From positions 1 to 64,000 of the forward strand of contig JAJPHR010000058.1 in the NCBI GenBank assembly GCA_021325145.1: 64,000 bases of DNA, given 5' to 3'. Below the pieces are notes generated by a model. It did not search any database and was not told where the DNA came from. It saw only the letters and a list, made by a program, of their open reading frames with translations. Source of the DNA: Verrucomicrobiota bacterium (GTDB taxonomy: Bacteria > Verrucomicrobiota > Verrucomicrobiia > Limisphaerales > Pedosphaeraceae). Each line of letters opens with the position of its first letter. Position 1 is the first letter of the stretch. The translations under genes were made by a program, and so were the position numbers. Below are positions 63,639-64,000 of the stretch, in pieces.

Positions 63639-64000
63639 TTATTTCTGGTGCGCTTCTTCGTAATGCTTGCGGAGCACATCTTCACCGAAGTCGTTCTCAA
63701 AATCGCGCCACACGGTATGAATATGGTTCGCGTTGTTTTGGGTGTTGTCAAACTCCAGCAGGAACGTCGGTCCCTGGATGCGATAATAATGGCCCTGGCC
63801 CGGCTCAAGCCCTCCGGCCCACGCGAAGTGCAATTTGTCCCAACCAGCTTGCTGAATTTTCGCCAGGTCCGCTTCCGCAACCTCCGCGCGATGTCGGAAC
63901 GCATATTCCCGCACCAAGTTCACAAGCTGCTCCCTCTGAGGCGGAGTCAGATCGGCAGCGGCCACGCCGGGAGGATTGAGCAGTTGGGCCTTGCGCGAGT
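63639..64000 (-). CDS. DUF3500 protein, C-terminal part (5' end outside window)
   Basis: About 120 residues visible, open through the right edge. The segment QREQLVNLVREYAFRHRAEVAE, LHFAWAGGLEPGQGHYYRIQGP and TFLLEFDNTQNNANHIHTVWRDFENDFGEDVLRKHYEEAHQ is typical of the DUF3500 C-terminus. The family is present in diverse bacteria without known function, and its conserved His, Asp and aromatic residues hint at an enzyme or sugar binder. Frame continuity to base 64000 was checked by codon reading. Confidence 0.85.
   Translation of the reverse strand, partial: SRKAQLLNPPGVAAADLTPPQREQLVNLVREYAFRHRAEVAEADLAKIQQAGWDKLHFAWAGGLEPGQGHYYRIQGPTFLLEFDNTQNNANHIHTVWRDFENDFGEDVLRKHYEEAHQK

Overview
The window looks like a piece of a Verrucomicrobiota chromosome, probably from the Pedosphaera/Limisphaerales side. 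This is inferred from gene content: an LpxC-FabZ fusion, a pseudopilin with an H-X9-DG motif, a planctomycete-type cytochrome fused to a sulfatase-modifying-factor domain, Tat-exported Gfo/Idh and TIM-barrel sugar proteins, a DUF2723/TPR membrane protein, and many structured intergenic repeats. GC is high, Shine-Dalgarno sites are often weak, and most starts were chosen by homology. I saw no rRNA, tRNA or CRISPR array.

Layout. 1-8.0 kb: an AraC-type regulator cut by the window edge, a PRC-barrel/BON protein, ilvD, a class IV aminotransferase, a histidine kinase, a 1.1 kb repeat-rich gap, and a toxin-antitoxin pair whose toxin is cut short by a dispersed repeat. 8.4-10.5 kb: a SAM-I riboswitch with a readable terminator/antiterminator, then a threonine-synthase-like PLP enzyme, a ThiS/MoaD-type sulfur carrier and a NIL-domain protein. 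This looks like a SAM-controlled homocysteine/methionine operon rather than a threonine gene. 10.6-16.1 kb: exported peroxiredoxin, Gly/Thr-rich lipoprotein, and a sugar cluster with L-fucose isomerase. 16.2-25.2 kb: radical SAM enzyme, flavoprotein, and a type II ketosynthase / Cys-less ketosynthase / ketoreductase / ACP / halogenase-like cluster, a likely specialised lipid or polyketide pathway.

25.3-43 kb: arylsulfotransferase, nth, lpxA and lpxC-fabZ, a glycosyltransferase, tsaD, an S41 protease, ispD, a pseudopilin, miaE, cupin, acpS, pdxJ and a VanZ-like protein, separated by repeat-filled gaps. 43-52 kb: aldo/keto reductase and TIM-barrel pair, a deoxyhypusine-synthase-family protein, MscS, ApbE, Gfo/Idh, cytochrome-FGE fusion. 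52-57 kb: QueD, LuxC-like reductase, MFS transporter and LuxE-like synthetase without luciferase genes. 57-64 kb: a WecA/MraY-type transferase, GT4 glycosyltransferase, DUF2723/TPR protein, an RNA uracil methyltransferase and a DUF3500 protein cut by the window edge.

At least four families of dispersed inverted repeats sit almost only between genes. One of them carries a nested 177-bp element with about 30-bp terminal inverted repeats.
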